Part shown: piece after piece, positions 9,145-18,250 of the stretch
How the letters are laid out: every line of letters begins with the position of its first letter
How positions within the stretch are numbered: the stretch's first letter is position 1
Assembly (NCBI RefSeq): GCF_022440805.1
Contig: NZ_JAKNTK010000001.1
Coordinates: forward strand, 3,844,001-3,908,000
Reading direction: 5' to 3'
DNA length: 64,000 nucleotides
Source: Holdemania massiliensis
GTDB taxonomy: Bacteria > Bacillota_I > Bacilli_A > Erysipelotrichales > Erysipelotrichaceae
Program-made: the position numbers and the translations under genes
Notes under the pieces: generated by a model
The model's input: the letters and a program-made list of their open reading frames with translations, nothing else
The model's database searches: none
Told to the model about the DNA's origin: nothing

Positions 9145-9179
9145 TTGTCATTGACAAATCATGTCACCACTTGTGACAT
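9145..9179. promoter_or_regulatory. TGACA dyads, candidate operator
   Basis: TTGTCA-t-TGACAA (9145-9157) and ATGTCAC-5-GTGACAT (9161-9167/9173-9179) are two adjacent palindromes sharing a TGACA half-site. More half-sites occur at 9052-9057 and 9074-9079. They sit just upstream of the regulator promoter, so autoregulation or control of the divergent fibre operon is plausible. Confidence 0.5.
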
Positions 9180-9184
9180 TAATG

Positions 9185-9213
9185 TTGTGATTTCTAACAT
9201 TCGGTTTTATACT
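9185..9213 (+). promoter_or_regulatory. Promoter of the HTH regulator gene
   Basis: TTGTGA (9185-9190), a 17-nt spacer and TATACT (9208-9213). Initiation about 7 nt downstream would give a very short leader starting near the GAGGAGG at 9222-9228. Confidence 0.55.
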
Positions 9214-9236
9214 AAAAAGATGAGGAGGAATACGCC

Positions 9237-10727
9237 ATGCAATTTTGGGAAATGCTGGACTTTCTGATGAAAACCACACAAACCTCAAACCGGATGTTAG
9301 CCCAGGAGCTCAAGGTTGATCCATCCTTGATCAGCCGGTTCAGAACCGGGGATCGCAATCGCCCCCGTCAGCTTGAACAGCTCAAAGCTATGAGTTCCTA
9401 TTTTGCTAAGCGCTGCTTATCCTCAGCGCAACGTCAGGCAATTGCCAACAAACTAAACGTCAAAGCTTCGTTAACAGCCCAGCCGGAACTGCTGACGGAA
9501 ATTTTATACGCCTGGCTGTGCGGACAGGACGCCTTAGCACGAAACACCCGACTTTTACCTGAAGCTCTGAAAAAAAACACCGGTGTTGGCAGTCTTTCGC
9601 CGACTCATGCTAAAAATAAACTTTATTACGGCAACGCAGGAAAACGGTCAGCCGCAGCGACTTTCTTCAATACGGCTCTTGCGCTGCCGGCGCCGGTTAC
9701 CCTCTATTTCTATTCTGATGAATCCGACGTTTGGATCCAGGAAGCCGATCCTCACGCGGCCGATAATCGGGATTGGCTCTCCCTCTTGATTGAAAAAGGG
9801 TTTCAGATCGTTCATATTGCTCCGCCTACCTTGCTTGCTGAAATGGCTTATCAGTCTTTGACCCGCTGGCTGAGTGCTTATGCTACAGGGAAAATCGAAG
9901 CCTACTACTATCCGGGACTTCGAGATCAAGTTCATCGCCGCACATTATTCATCATTCCTGGAAAACTTGTTCTTTCTTCCCATTCAATAGCACACCGCGC
10001 GGACAGCTATGTTTCCATGTTGGCCACTGATGAACCCTTAGTTCAAGCGTATATGACAGAGTTTCATGATTATCTGTCGCTTTGCCGCCCACTGCTGCGC
10101 AATCACGAATTACCCGATTCGCAAATCCGGCTCTTTACTCACTTTTTCAGTTCTCAAGGGAATCGGATTCAGAAAACCCCAGCCTTATCCATGAACACTG
10201 CACCTAGTACCTTAATCGAATCCTGTATCCAAACTCTAAATCAGCGTGGTTATAAAAAAATCAGTCAGTATTTTTCGCAAGCAGTGGAATTGATGCATGC
10301 CTGCCGAAACGAAGAATTGATTGATCTTGGTTATCTGGCTCGGCCTGAGGAGGTTCTGGCAGGACAGGTTACAACAACTTTGGCATGCGGGCCGATTTTT
10401 CTGCCTGTCACCTATACAGTTTCCTTGTATCTGACCCACCTAAAAAATATTCTGAATATGCTGGAACAGAATGAGAATTATCACTTTGTTCCACTCAATC
10501 GTAATCAGCGTTCAGATTATACGTTTATGGTTGAAGAGGACCAGCATGCCATTATCCTTCAAAATAAAAAAACGCCGAACGTCATTGAGCTTGTCGAACG
10601 TCAGCGAATTTTACTTTGTTGGGAATACTTAAATCGGACAGCGGATGAAATCGGATATCGAGGTTCCCGGCGGTCTGACATCAAAGCCCGGCTCCGCGGT
10701 CTGATTGCCCAGCTGGAAATTCTATAA
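9237..10727 (+). CDS. HTH (Cro/C1-like) regulator with a large uncharacterised C-terminal region
   Basis: The 496-residue protein opens with a helix-turn-helix: residues ~8-65 include AQELKVDPSLISRFRTGDRNRP, the layout of Cro/C1-type domains. The remaining ~430 residues have no motif I recognise; they lack transmembrane segments and catalytic signatures and may sense a ligand or bind a partner. GAGGAGG lies 8 nt before the ATG. The gene is divergent from the SipW/TasA-like operon, and TGACA dyads lie between them, so it is the obvious candidate regulator of that operon. This link is inferred. Confidence 0.75.
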   Translation: MQFWEMLDFLMKTTQTSNRMLAQELKVDPSLISRFRTGDRNRPRQLEQLKAMSSYFAKRCLSSAQRQAIANKLNVKASLTAQPELLTEILYAWLCGQDALARNTRLLPEALKKNTGVGSLSPTHAKNKLYYGNAGKRSAAATFFNTALALPAPVTLYFYSDESDVWIQEADPHAADNRDWLSLLIEKGFQIVHIAPPTLLAEMAYQSLTRWLSAYATGKIEAYYYPGLRDQVHRRTLFIIPGKLVLSSHSIAHRADSYVSMLATDEPLVQAYMTEFHDYLSLCRPLLRNHELPDSQIRLFTHFFSSQGNRIQKTPALSMNTAPSTLIESCIQTLNQRGYKKISQYFSQAVELMHACRNEELIDLGYLARPEEVLAGQVTTTLACGPIFLPVTYTVSLYLTHLKNILNMLEQNENYHFVPLNRNQRSDYTFMVEEDQHAIILQNKKTPNVIELVERQRILLCWEYLNRTADEIGYRGSRRSDIKARLRGLIAQLEIL

Positions 10728-10758
10728 ACTCAATAAGAACTGAAATCCCCGTGACTGA

Positions 10759-10806
10759 GCCTGTTTTTCAGGCGAATTTCCGGTATCGGATTTCCGTTTT
10801 TTTTTA
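10759..10806 (+). terminator. Terminator after the HTH regulator
   Basis: GCCTG (10759-10763) pairs with CAGGC (10769-10773). A second short hairpin, CGGA/TCCG, is followed by a run of about ten T ending near 10806. The exact stem is uncertain. Confidence 0.55.
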
Positions 10807-10831
10807 ATCTCGTTGTCGGATTATCCGTGGA

Positions 10832-11686
10832 TCAGCCGGAAACCTTTCGGTTATGCTGATAAAGCATGACAGCCACCGCGATGATCATCGCATAGCCGAC
10901 AAATGACAGGGCATCGGGAATCTGCCCGAACACAATCCAGCCCAGCAAGGCGGAAAATACAACCTGGGAATAATCAAAGACGGAAATCTCCTTGGCCGGC
11001 GCATAGCTGTATGCCGCCGTCACGCTGAACTGCGCACAGGCTGCCGCAACGCCCGCTAATAAGAGCGATCCCAGCTGAAATCCCGTCATCGGTGCGAAGC
11101 TGAACATCAAATACGGCAGGGTCACCAGACAGGAAAAAGCGGAAAAGAAAAACACGATCAATGGGCCGCGTTCCCCACGCTGACTCAGCCCCCGCACACA
11201 GGTATAGGCACTGCCGGCGGCCATCGCTCCGGCAAACCCGATCAAAGACGGAACGATCTGATCAATCTGCAGCCCCGGTTTGATGATGAACAGACTTCCG
11301 ATAAAGGCCGCGACAACGCTGAGCTTCTGCACGGAATCCGCTTTTTCTTTAAGAAAGACAGCCGAGAAAATAATGACGAAAAAGGGTGAAAGCTTGCTTA
11401 ACATCGAGGCGTCGGACATCACCAGATGATCCACCGCATAAAAGTTGCACAGAATGCCGATTGTCCCCAGTGTTGAGCGCAGGATCAAAAGCGGCAGATT
11501 CTTTTTCTGAAAGCCGAATCCCTGCCCGCCGCGGATCAGGATAACCGCCGCGACACCGGCCGCGACCAGATTGCGGAAAAAGCTTTTCTGAATGGACGGC
11601 AGATCGCCGGATAATTTCACGAACAAATTCATGACCGCAAAGAAAAATGCGGACAACAAAATAAATTGAACCCCTTTGTTTTTCAT
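10832..11686 (-). CDS. EamA/DMT-family membrane transporter
   Basis: The 284-residue protein is almost entirely hydrophobic, with about ten predicted helices in two halves (FFFAVMNLFVKLSG in the first, a Gly/Ala-rich second repeat). This is the drug/metabolite transporter EamA arrangement. It lies in the cytoplasmic membrane and probably exports a metabolite; the substrate cannot be read from sequence. The start overlaps the stop of yaaA by 4 nt, so the two are co-transcribed after the ArsC/Spx-like gene. The C-terminus ends in a short basic tail. Confidence 0.88.
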   Translation of the reverse strand: MKNKGVQFILLSAFFFAVMNLFVKLSGDLPSIQKSFFRNLVAAGVAAVILIRGGQGFGFQKKNLPLLILRSTLGTIGILCNFYAVDHLVMSDASMLSKLSPFFVIIFSAVFLKEKADSVQKLSVVAAFIGSLFIIKPGLQIDQIVPSLIGFAGAMAAGSAYTCVRGLSQRGERGPLIVFFFSAFSCLVTLPYLMFSFAPMTGFQLGSLLLAGVAAACAQFSVTAAYSYAPAKEISVFDYSQVVFSALLGWIVFGQIPDALSFVGYAMIIAVAVMLYQHNRKVSG

Positions 11687-12390
11687 TGTTGTTCCCCTTC
11701 CTCAAATACCCAGAGCTTCGCTTGAGATTGTTCTAGGTTATACCGATAGTTTCCAACCTGGAGCTGACGCACGGCTTCCCGCTGCTTCAGCTTGAGATCG
11801 ACAATCTGCCGCGCCATCGTTCCGCGCAGCTTTTTCGCCTCCATCGATGGCGCTTTCCGGCCGTTTTTCATAAACTGCACGAAGACCGCATCCGGCACCT
11901 CCACCATCCGCGCGTATTCCTGTGAAGCCAGGATCAGCACCTCTTCTTCAGCCAGCGCCTGCGTCAGGATTGGTTTCCATAACTTCAACGGAAGCAGCTC
12001 TCCAGCTTTGTCCATCGGGTCTAAACGATAGGGCATAATCGCATCGAGCGGCCGAAGCAAACCATAGTAGGCCGATAAAATCCGCAGATGTTCCTCGCAA
12101 TACTGCCAGTCTTCCGCCTTCAGGGTTTCCGCGTGAAAGTTGCGGAACGCTTCCCCATGGAAAGCCGCCAGCGCCGCGGTGAGCGGCTGGGCTGAATGCA
12201 TGCGCTCTGCGTTTTCCTGCGCCGCCTTCTCGGACAGTTTGAATTGCTTCTGCCACTGCGCCGCCGTCAGCTTTTTCAGCTCGACGTGTAGCTGTTCCGT
12301 CGTTTCTGGAAACAACGGCATCTGAACAGAAGGCACATTGCTCAACGCTTCTTTACGGAACGTTTTTGCTGGGGATAACAGGATCTTCAT
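11683..12390 (-). CDS. yaaA: Peroxide stress protein YaaA (UPF0246)
   Basis: The 235-residue protein begins MKILLSPAKTF, the hallmark of the YaaA family, and keeps YYGLLRPLDAIMPYRLDP in the middle. In Escherichia coli, YaaA lowers intracellular iron and protects DNA during peroxide stress; the biochemical activity here is assumed to be similar. The start overlaps the previous stop by 4 nt and has only a weak ribosome binding site, suggesting translational coupling to the ArsC/Spx-like gene. The pairing with a thiol-redox protein fits an oxidative stress context. Confidence 0.92.
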   Translation of the reverse strand: MKILLSPAKTFRKEALSNVPSVQMPLFPETTEQLHVELKKLTAAQWQKQFKLSEKAAQENAERMHSAQPLTAALAAFHGEAFRNFHAETLKAEDWQYCEEHLRILSAYYGLLRPLDAIMPYRLDPMDKAGELLPLKLWKPILTQALAEEEVLILASQEYARMVEVPDAVFVQFMKNGRKAPSMEAKKLRGTMARQIVDLKLKQREAVRQLQVGNYRYNLEQSQAKLWVFEEGEQQ

Positions 12391-12734
12391 ACAAGCTGTT
12401 CGTAAGCCTCGGCCCGATAGCCGACCAGCACCCGATCCTGATCAATCAGCAGCGGACGCTTGACAAGCATGCCGTCGCTTGCCAACAGTTCGATCATTTC
12501 CGCTTCGCTCATCTGCGGCAGTCGGTCTTTCAGCTGCATCGACTGATACAGCTTGCCGGACGTATTAAAAAATTTCTTTACCGGCAGACCGCTGCGGGCG
12601 ATCCATTGTTTCAGCTCCTCTGCAGTCGGATTTTCCCGGGAAATATCGCGTTCTTCAAACACCACTCCCAGCTGATTCAAATGCTTTTTTGCTTTCATGC
12701 ATGTACTGCATTTTGGATAACAAAGTAATAACAT
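12387..12734 (-). CDS. ArsC/Spx-family thioredoxin-fold protein
   Basis: 115 residues from the ATG at 12734, which has GGGAGG nearby; a longer in-frame start at 12797 lacks such a site. The N-terminus MLLLCYPKCSTCMKAK carries the CxxC motif of the ArsC/Spx/YffB group. RPLL near the C-terminus is the conserved cis-proline segment. It is likely a cytoplasmic thiol-disulfide protein or arsenate reductase-like enzyme. Without arsenic genes nearby, an arsenate role is not supported. It is the first gene of a three-gene operon with yaaA and the EamA transporter. Confidence 0.85.
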   Translation of the reverse strand: MLLLCYPKCSTCMKAKKHLNQLGVVFEERDISRENPTAEELKQWIARSGLPVKKFFNTSGKLYQSMQLKDRLPQMSEAEMIELLASDGMLVKRPLLIDQDRVLVGYRAEAYEQLV

Positions 12735-12807
12735 GGTTTTTCCTCCCTGTTCAAATTCAGTGTCTTTATTGTAACGGAAGTCCGGGTTCTTTTTCAACGA
12801 CGATGAT

Positions 12808-14583
12808 CTATTTCATCGCCAGAGCGCTGCGCGCGGCAATCCGTCCGAAGGTCACGGTATCCGGGATCGAACAGGAACCCAGACGATTTGCGCCATGGAT
12901 CCCGCCGGTGACTTCCCCTGCCGCATACAGGCCAGGGATCAGCTCACCCCGCGAGTCGAGGACACGGGCCTGTGTGTCAATCTGAACTCCGCCCATCGTA
13001 TGATGAACGGAAACGACGGCGGAAAACATCATATACGGACCTTCGCCTAACGGCTGCAGCTGATCCTTGCGGCCAAAGTCCGGATCGGTTCCATTCGCAG
13101 CGTATTGATTATAACGGTTTACTGCCGCTTCCAGCTCGGATGCCGGAATATCGAAAAACGCGGCGCACTCCTGCAGCGTTCCCATCGCCAGAACCCCCTG
13201 ATCATAACAGCGCTGGACCTCGGCTTCAATCGTTTCATCCAGCTGCATTTCATCGACAACTGACTGTTCGATCAGCTCGTAGATCATCGCTCCGGTTTGA
13301 TTCAGCGCCGCTTCCGACAAATTATCCCGTGTTTCCTTCTCATCAACAAACCGCCGGCCTTCCTTGTTCACCAACAAAGCGTTGGCGGTCAGGCGGGCAT
13401 AGTCGAGGAAATAATAATTGCCGGTAGCCGGATTGTTGACCGGATAGAGCTGGATATATTCCATGCCGATCAGCTGGGCGCCGATCGCCTGGGCCATGCG
13501 CAGACCGTCGCCGGTGATCGCCGGGGAATTGGTTGTCGGGATCTTCTCATCCAGCTTGTTCCAATGCGTATCATACTGCATCCGCATTTCTACGTTGGCA
13601 CCGAATCCGCCGGTCGTTAAAATCACGCCTTTGCGGGCATAGAAACGCAGCGGGCGTCCGCCGCGGGTGGCTTCAATGCCGATTACCCGGCCGTTTTCAT
13701 CCTGCAGAAAGCGCTCAGCCCGGGTGTTGTATTCCACCTCCACCCCCAGAGATTCTGCCTTTTTGATCAAGGTTTCCACATATTGCGGGCCATCGCCGAC
13801 CGGCCACAGCGTTCTTGCCACCGTGTGACCGCCGTACCAGGATTGGTAGTCGCGATATTCAACCCCGACAAAATCCCGCAGCCACTCTGCATTGGGCAGC
13901 GCGTTCTGAGCTAAGATCCGCACCAGTTCGGGGTTGCCCAACTGTTTGCCGCCCTTCATTAAATCATCGTAAAACAAATCCGGACTGTCGTTGTCAATCC
14001 CTTCCTGCAGCTGCACCCAGTTCTGCGGAGCGGCAAATTCACCGCCGGACATCCGCGTATTGCCGCCGCCAAAGGACATCTTTTCCACAATCAGAACTTC
14101 GTCCTCACTTTGTGAAAGAGCCTCAATCGCCGCCGCAAAACCAGCGCCGCCTCCGCCGACAATCAGCACGTCGCATTCCATTTCCTGCTCGTTTTTTTCC
14201 TCATCGCTCCAGCCAAGCTGCTGCTCGCTGAGTCCGGCCTGATCCAGCGCGTCCTGAACGGCTTCCAAAAAGCCCTGAGAAGTATACGTCGCGCCGCTGA
14301 TCGGCTCCACCTGCAGGGAGTTCTTGGACAGGATCTCATCGCTCATCTGCACCATCGCTGTATCAAAACCGGGAATTTCATTATGCGAAAGGATCTCAAT
14401 GTGCTGAATCTGATTGTGATCGATCATCACATCCACCTGAATTTCACCCTGCTTGCCCTGACCGGCTCCGGTAAACGTTCCGCTGATCCGCCCCTGCTCG
14501 TCAACATCTTTAGTCATGCGGGCTGATGGCGCACAGCCGGAAAGGATCAGACACAGTGCCAGAATCATCCATCCCCGCCTCAT
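12808..14583 (-). CDS. Extracellular flavin-dependent reductase lipoprotein (FMN-binding plus FAD domain)
   Basis: This 591-residue exported lipoprotein has the lipobox LILSGCAP. Residues ~30-115 form an FMN-binding domain with SGATYTS, the type of site flavinylated by ApbE. From ~135 there is an FAD-binding fold (CDVLIVGGGGAGFAAAIEA) typical of fumarate reductase and urocanate reductase flavoproteins, ending GEVTGGIHGANRLGSCS. It probably reduces an external electron acceptor using electrons from a membrane quinone or flavin route. The acceptor is not deducible. The gene overlaps the response regulator gene by 4 nt, so it is co-expressed with its probable control system. Confidence 0.9.
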   Translation of the reverse strand: MRRGWMILALCLILSGCAPSARMTKDVDEQGRISGTFTGAGQGKQGEIQVDVMIDHNQIQHIEILSHNEIPGFDTAMVQMSDEILSKNSLQVEPISGATYTSQGFLEAVQDALDQAGLSEQQLGWSDEEKNEQEMECDVLIVGGGGAGFAAAIEALSQSEDEVLIVEKMSFGGGNTRMSGGEFAAPQNWVQLQEGIDNDSPDLFYDDLMKGGKQLGNPELVRILAQNALPNAEWLRDFVGVEYRDYQSWYGGHTVARTLWPVGDGPQYVETLIKKAESLGVEVEYNTRAERFLQDENGRVIGIEATRGGRPLRFYARKGVILTTGGFGANVEMRMQYDTHWNKLDEKIPTTNSPAITGDGLRMAQAIGAQLIGMEYIQLYPVNNPATGNYYFLDYARLTANALLVNKEGRRFVDEKETRDNLSEAALNQTGAMIYELIEQSVVDEMQLDETIEAEVQRCYDQGVLAMGTLQECAAFFDIPASELEAAVNRYNQYAANGTDPDFGRKDQLQPLGEGPYMMFSAVVSVHHTMGGVQIDTQARVLDSRGELIPGLYAAGEVTGGIHGANRLGSCSIPDTVTFGRIAARSALAMK

Positions 14584-15332
14584 TGTGCTTCTCCCTGACC
14601 AGCCGCACTGCGGTATTCCTTGGGGGAAAGTCCGGTTTGTTTCTTAAAAATCCGTGAGAAATAGAACTGATCGCTGTAACCGCACCGCCCGGCAATTTCC
14701 TTCACCGGCAGCTCTTTCTGAGCCAGCAGCCGCTGCGCCAGATCCATCCGCAGATCAGTGATCAGTTCCACCAGCGTTTTGCCAGTCGCAGTTTTCACCA
14801 GCTTGAACAAAGTGGAATGACTGATTGAAAACTGTTCCTGCAGCTTTTCAGCGTTGAGATCCGGATCAGTAAAATGTTCGTATAAATAGCGGATCAGCGA
14901 GGCAGGCTCAGGTTCTTTTTCCTTCACCTGACGAAGCAGCTTGCGCTGTTCCATCCGGCTTTGAAAGCGCTGCACCGACTGACGCAGCACGTCCTCCAGT
15001 TCCTCATCTTCAACCGGTTTTAACAGATAAAAATCCACGTGATGCTGGATTGCCTTTTGGGCGTAACTGAAAGAATCATAACCGGACAGAATCAGAATCA
15101 CGCAGTCCTGATCCTGGGCGCGGATCTGCTCGATGCATTCCAATCCGTTCATCAGCGGCATGTTGATATCCAACACCAACAGATCCGGCGTCATTTTTTC
15201 ATAGTAATCCATAACCTGACGGCCGTTTTCCGCCGCCGCGACGACCTGAATTCCCAGGTTCAGCGATTCGATCTGGCGAATTAAACCGTTGCGGATATTT
15301 TCTTCATCATCGCCGACTAAAGCGCGGATCAT
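14580..15332 (-). CDS. AraC-type response regulator (YesN-like)
   Basis: 250 residues. The receiver domain (1-~120) has the acidic pair GDDEE, phosphoacceptor Asp in LLVLDINMP, Ser in LILSGYDSF and Lys in LLKPVED. The C-terminal ~100 residues are an AraC-type double HTH (IAGRCGYSDQFYFSRIFKK, then TGLSPKEYR). AAAAAGGAGGG precedes the ATG. It lies between the YesM-like sensor kinase and the flavoprotein lipoprotein with 4-nt overlaps on both sides, so it most likely activates this operon in response to the kinase's extracellular signal. Confidence 0.93.
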   Translation of the reverse strand: MIRALVGDDEENIRNGLIRQIESLNLGIQVVAAAENGRQVMDYYEKMTPDLLVLDINMPLMNGLECIEQIRAQDQDCVILILSGYDSFSYAQKAIQHHVDFYLLKPVEDEELEDVLRQSVQRFQSRMEQRKLLRQVKEKEPEPASLIRYLYEHFTDPDLNAEKLQEQFSISHSTLFKLVKTATGKTLVELITDLRMDLAQRLLAQKELPVKEIAGRCGYSDQFYFSRIFKKQTGLSPKEYRSAAGQGEAQ

Positions 15333-17050
15333 ACCGATCCCTCCTTTTTATCAATAGGCAGAATGAGCGTGATGCAGGTGCCCTGCCCCAATGTGCTCTC
15401 GATGTTCAGCTGGGCCTTTTCGCCGTATTCAATCCGACAGCGGCGCAGCACATTCTGCAATCCATAGTGACCTTCCATCTGTTGATTCTGCAGCGCCTGA
15501 CGCAGTGTCTGCAGCGTCGCTTCATCCATACCCACGCCATCATCCGCCACCTGAATCTGCAGCGCATCGTCTACAAGCCGGGCGCTGACGCCGATCGTTC
15601 CACCGTTGTCCTTCGGTTTTAAGCCATGGTTAATCGCATTTTCAACCAACGGCTGAATCAGGATTTTCAGCATCGGCAGATCGCGCGCCGCCTCATCCAG
15701 CTCCAATGTATAATTTAGTTTCTGACCGTAACGGATTTTCTGCATCGTCAGATAGGCTTCCGTATGCTTAAATTCCTGCGCCAGCGTAATCTTTTCCTGA
15801 CCGTTGCTCAAAAAGATCCGGAAGTAGGTTGACAGCGACGTAATTGCTTTGGCGACTTCATCCGCCCCCTGCGCCTTAGCCATCCATTTGAGATTATCCA
15901 GTGTATTGTAAAGGAAATGCGGCTTGATCTGAGCCTGCAGCACTTTCAGCTCAGCCTGCCGTTTTTCCGCCTGTTCCTCATAAATTCGGTCGATCAGCGA
16001 AATGATTTCATCGAGCATCGCATTGTAGGAACGGCCCAGCGAATCAATTTCATCGCGCGTTCCCGGCAGCGTATAATAGGCATCCAGCGTTCCTTCCTCC
16101 ACCCGCTTCATCTGTCCCTGCAGCGCCCGGATCGGCTTGAGTACCCACTGCACCAGTGAAGCCCCCATGACGATGTTGATCACAAGCAAAACGCAGAACA
16201 AAATCAGAACGCCGATCAGGATCTGGTTGGTCGAACGTCCGATCACGGAATCCTGCACCAGCGTACAGAATACCCAGTCGTCGTATTCCGTCACCGGCGA
16301 CACAAACAGCGTTGCCCACTGCCCCCGTGCATCGCGCACGCGAAATTGATCGGAACTGATGATGGCCTGCATATCCAGCTGATCCAAAGCGGGGCGGGAG
16401 AGGACGTTTTCCACAAAATATTCCTCATCGGTTGTGATCAGATCCTTATTCCGGGTCATGACCCAGCTGCGGCCTTCATAAATCTGAACGGGATTGACAA
16501 TTTCCTTTAACCGCACAGTTGGGATCGCCGCGCAGATCAGCGCTTCTTTGATGCCGGTGCCGCCCAGAACCGGGTAGTAGAAAAGCATCACCTGCCGATG
16601 CTCCGGATTGACAATCGGCAGTGAGAGAATGAATTCGCGGTCATCCTGATAAGCCAGCTGATAATCGTTGTGATCCATCAGGTTTTCCACAGCGCTGGAA
16701 TTAATCCAGCAGAACCCATTTTTTCCGATGTAGGAGAAGGTTTCCATCGTTTCTCCGTTCTTTTTATACAGCTCGGTAAAACGATCGATCAGCGGCGTAA
16801 TTTCCCGCACATCCATCGAACTGAAAGCAGGAATTGCCGCGATCGTGCGGTATTCCACAGCCATGCGCTTCACCCACATGCTGACCTCATTGGCTTTGGA
16901 TTCGACCATCTGACTGATCGCAAACCGGGTCTGTGTCATCGTGCGGGGACGGACAGAAAAGCCGATATACGCGCCCAACGCGGAAAAGACCAGCAGGCTG
17001 GCCAGCGAAAAGAAGAAAATAATTTTATGCCGGATGCTGAACTTCATCAT
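15329..17050 (-). CDS. Sensor histidine kinase, YesM/LytS-type
   Basis: 573 residues: transmembrane helix ~8-30, an extracellular region of ~245 residues (Cache-like), a second helix ~277-300, then a HAMP linker. An internal-type histidine kinase domain follows, with the phosphoacceptor in QAQIKPHFLYNTLDNLKW, then an ATPase domain with PLVENAINHGLKPK and DDGVGM. It senses an outside ligand and phosphorylates the adjacent AraC-type regulator. The reductase lipoprotein in the same operon suggests that the ligand is the reducible substrate. The start ATGATG has AAAGGGGAAG upstream. Confidence 0.92.
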   Translation of the reverse strand: MMKFSIRHKIIFFFSLASLLVFSALGAYIGFSVRPRTMTQTRFAISQMVESKANEVSMWVKRMAVEYRTIAAIPAFSSMDVREITPLIDRFTELYKKNGETMETFSYIGKNGFCWINSSAVENLMDHNDYQLAYQDDREFILSLPIVNPEHRQVMLFYYPVLGGTGIKEALICAAIPTVRLKEIVNPVQIYEGRSWVMTRNKDLITTDEEYFVENVLSRPALDQLDMQAIISSDQFRVRDARGQWATLFVSPVTEYDDWVFCTLVQDSVIGRSTNQILIGVLILFCVLLVINIVMGASLVQWVLKPIRALQGQMKRVEEGTLDAYYTLPGTRDEIDSLGRSYNAMLDEIISLIDRIYEEQAEKRQAELKVLQAQIKPHFLYNTLDNLKWMAKAQGADEVAKAITSLSTYFRIFLSNGQEKITLAQEFKHTEAYLTMQKIRYGQKLNYTLELDEAARDLPMLKILIQPLVENAINHGLKPKDNGGTIGVSARLVDDALQIQVADDGVGMDEATLQTLRQALQNQQMEGHYGLQNVLRRCRIEYGEKAQLNIESTLGQGTCITLILPIDKKEGSV

Positions 17051-17071
17051 ACTTCCCCTTTTTCTGATCTT

Positions 17072-17121
17072 ATTTTATCATACTTCTTTCTTACAGCGTC
17101 AGCGATTGCTGGAATCTTATG
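17072..17121. repeat. 50-bp direct repeat, left copy
   Basis: Identical to 18251-18300 at 47 of 50 positions. It lies directly upstream of the sensor kinase gene and, read on the minus strand, contains TATGAT, a possible -10 element of the kinase promoter. Confidence 0.85.
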
Positions 17122-17220
17122 TCACACTAGCAAGGATATTATAATGAAACATCAAAGGAAGACTAAAAAACTTTTATAGATTTATTGTCAAATGATATAG
17201 TTATGCTAGGAGGCAAAACA

Positions 17221-17784
17221 ATGTATAAAAAAATTCTTTGTATCTGTGTTTTTGTTTTATTTGCTTTATGCGCCTGTGATTCAAATGATAAATCAGCTGT
17301 ACCGGATTCTGATCCTGCCACCTCTAACAATCCAGAGTTAATATCAACTCCTATTTCTACCTTAGATAGTTCATCAAGTAATGATTCTATTAATATTTTT
17401 TCTAATGAAATGACTGAATTCACATGCCCATCTTTAGAGTATTATGGTCTTACCGAAGAAAAACTAGGGTCTGGTTTCTATCTTGTTTTTTATAGTGACG
17501 GCACTTTTAGAATTGGTTATAGTGAAACTGGAGGAGATTATTATTATGGAAGATTTGAAGAAATAGAAGAGAATTTGTTCTATTACTATGGGGAAGTACT
17601 CGATTATACTAAATTGGCAAGTTGTGAGGGCGAGGGTTGTTTTATTATGCCTGAAATAACAGATAAAACTATTGATGGTTATACAAGACTGGACGGAAAC
17701 ACTATGTATTTTATACCCCATGAAATTTCCAAAGATGATCTTAGAACATATTCTGATGATAAGGGCTGTATTTATAACAAATAG
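17221..17784 (+). CDS. AT-rich hypothetical lipoprotein
   Basis: 187 residues from the ATG at 17221, with AGGAGG 8 nt upstream; a further upstream start lacks one. The N-terminus has a basic start, a hydrophobic core and a lipobox-like LCACDS, so it is probably a lipoprotein. A Ser/Pro/Asp-rich linker follows to ~residue 65, then a compact domain with many Tyr and Gly (GTFRIGYSETGGDYYYGRF) and two cysteine pairs. I do not recognise the family. Base composition is clearly AT-richer than the flanking genes, and the gene lies between two copies of a 50-bp repeat, so it looks acquired. Confidence 0.75.
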   Translation: MYKKILCICVFVLFALCACDSNDKSAVPDSDPATSNNPELISTPISTLDSSSSNDSINIFSNEMTEFTCPSLEYYGLTEEKLGSGFYLVFYSDGTFRIGYSETGGDYYYGRFEEIEENLFYYYGEVLDYTKLASCEGEGCFIMPEITDKTIDGYTRLDGNTMYFIPHEISKDDLRTYSDDKGCIYNK

Positions 17785-18250
17785 ATAATAAGTCTTTTTT
17801 ATATCTTAGACTACTTCAACAATAAAAAAACACTTTTGAATTGAACCTCAGCCTCATAAATATCAAGTATCATGGCTATTACTATCCTATATCTTTAATT
17901 TTCCTGCGCAAATCTTGACTTAAAGAGAGTAGCGACTAAAAATTAAAGTAATCAGAAGCGCTTTATGCTTCAGTATTATGAAGAATAAAACAGACCCGAT
18001 ATCAAGGTTAGCGCAAAAGTGCAAATTGTTCTGAAGGCTAATCATCACATGGAATTGACGGATAAACTTCATCTACTTTTTAGATTTTATATCGACACTT
18101 AAATTATTAGACTTCACAACTACGATCAATTCTTCGCTCAGTTAAAACTTGACCTAAAATTACTACATTTTTTAAATAGCTAAAAGCCTCAGTTTGCCTT
18201 TATTGAAGGCGTTTCCTGAGGCTTAACTTTATCTAACTGTCAAAGATGGG
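17785..18250. other. AT-rich stretch without a recognisable gene
   Basis: No open frame with a ribosome binding site and no recognisable protein fragment on either strand. The only structure seen is the strong hairpin at 18184-18224. Confidence 0.6.
18184..18224. terminator. Nested hairpin, probable terminator
   Basis: AAGCCTCAG (18184-18192) pairs with CTGAGGCTT (18216-18224), and inside it GCCTT pairs with AAGGC. T-rich flanks are short on both sides. It may end the lipoprotein transcript. Confidence 0.6.

Noticed and set aside
12387..12797. Arsenate reductase assignment for the ArsC/Spx-like gene
   Set aside because: No arsenic genes nearby; the CxxC motif is shared by the whole Spx/ArsC group.
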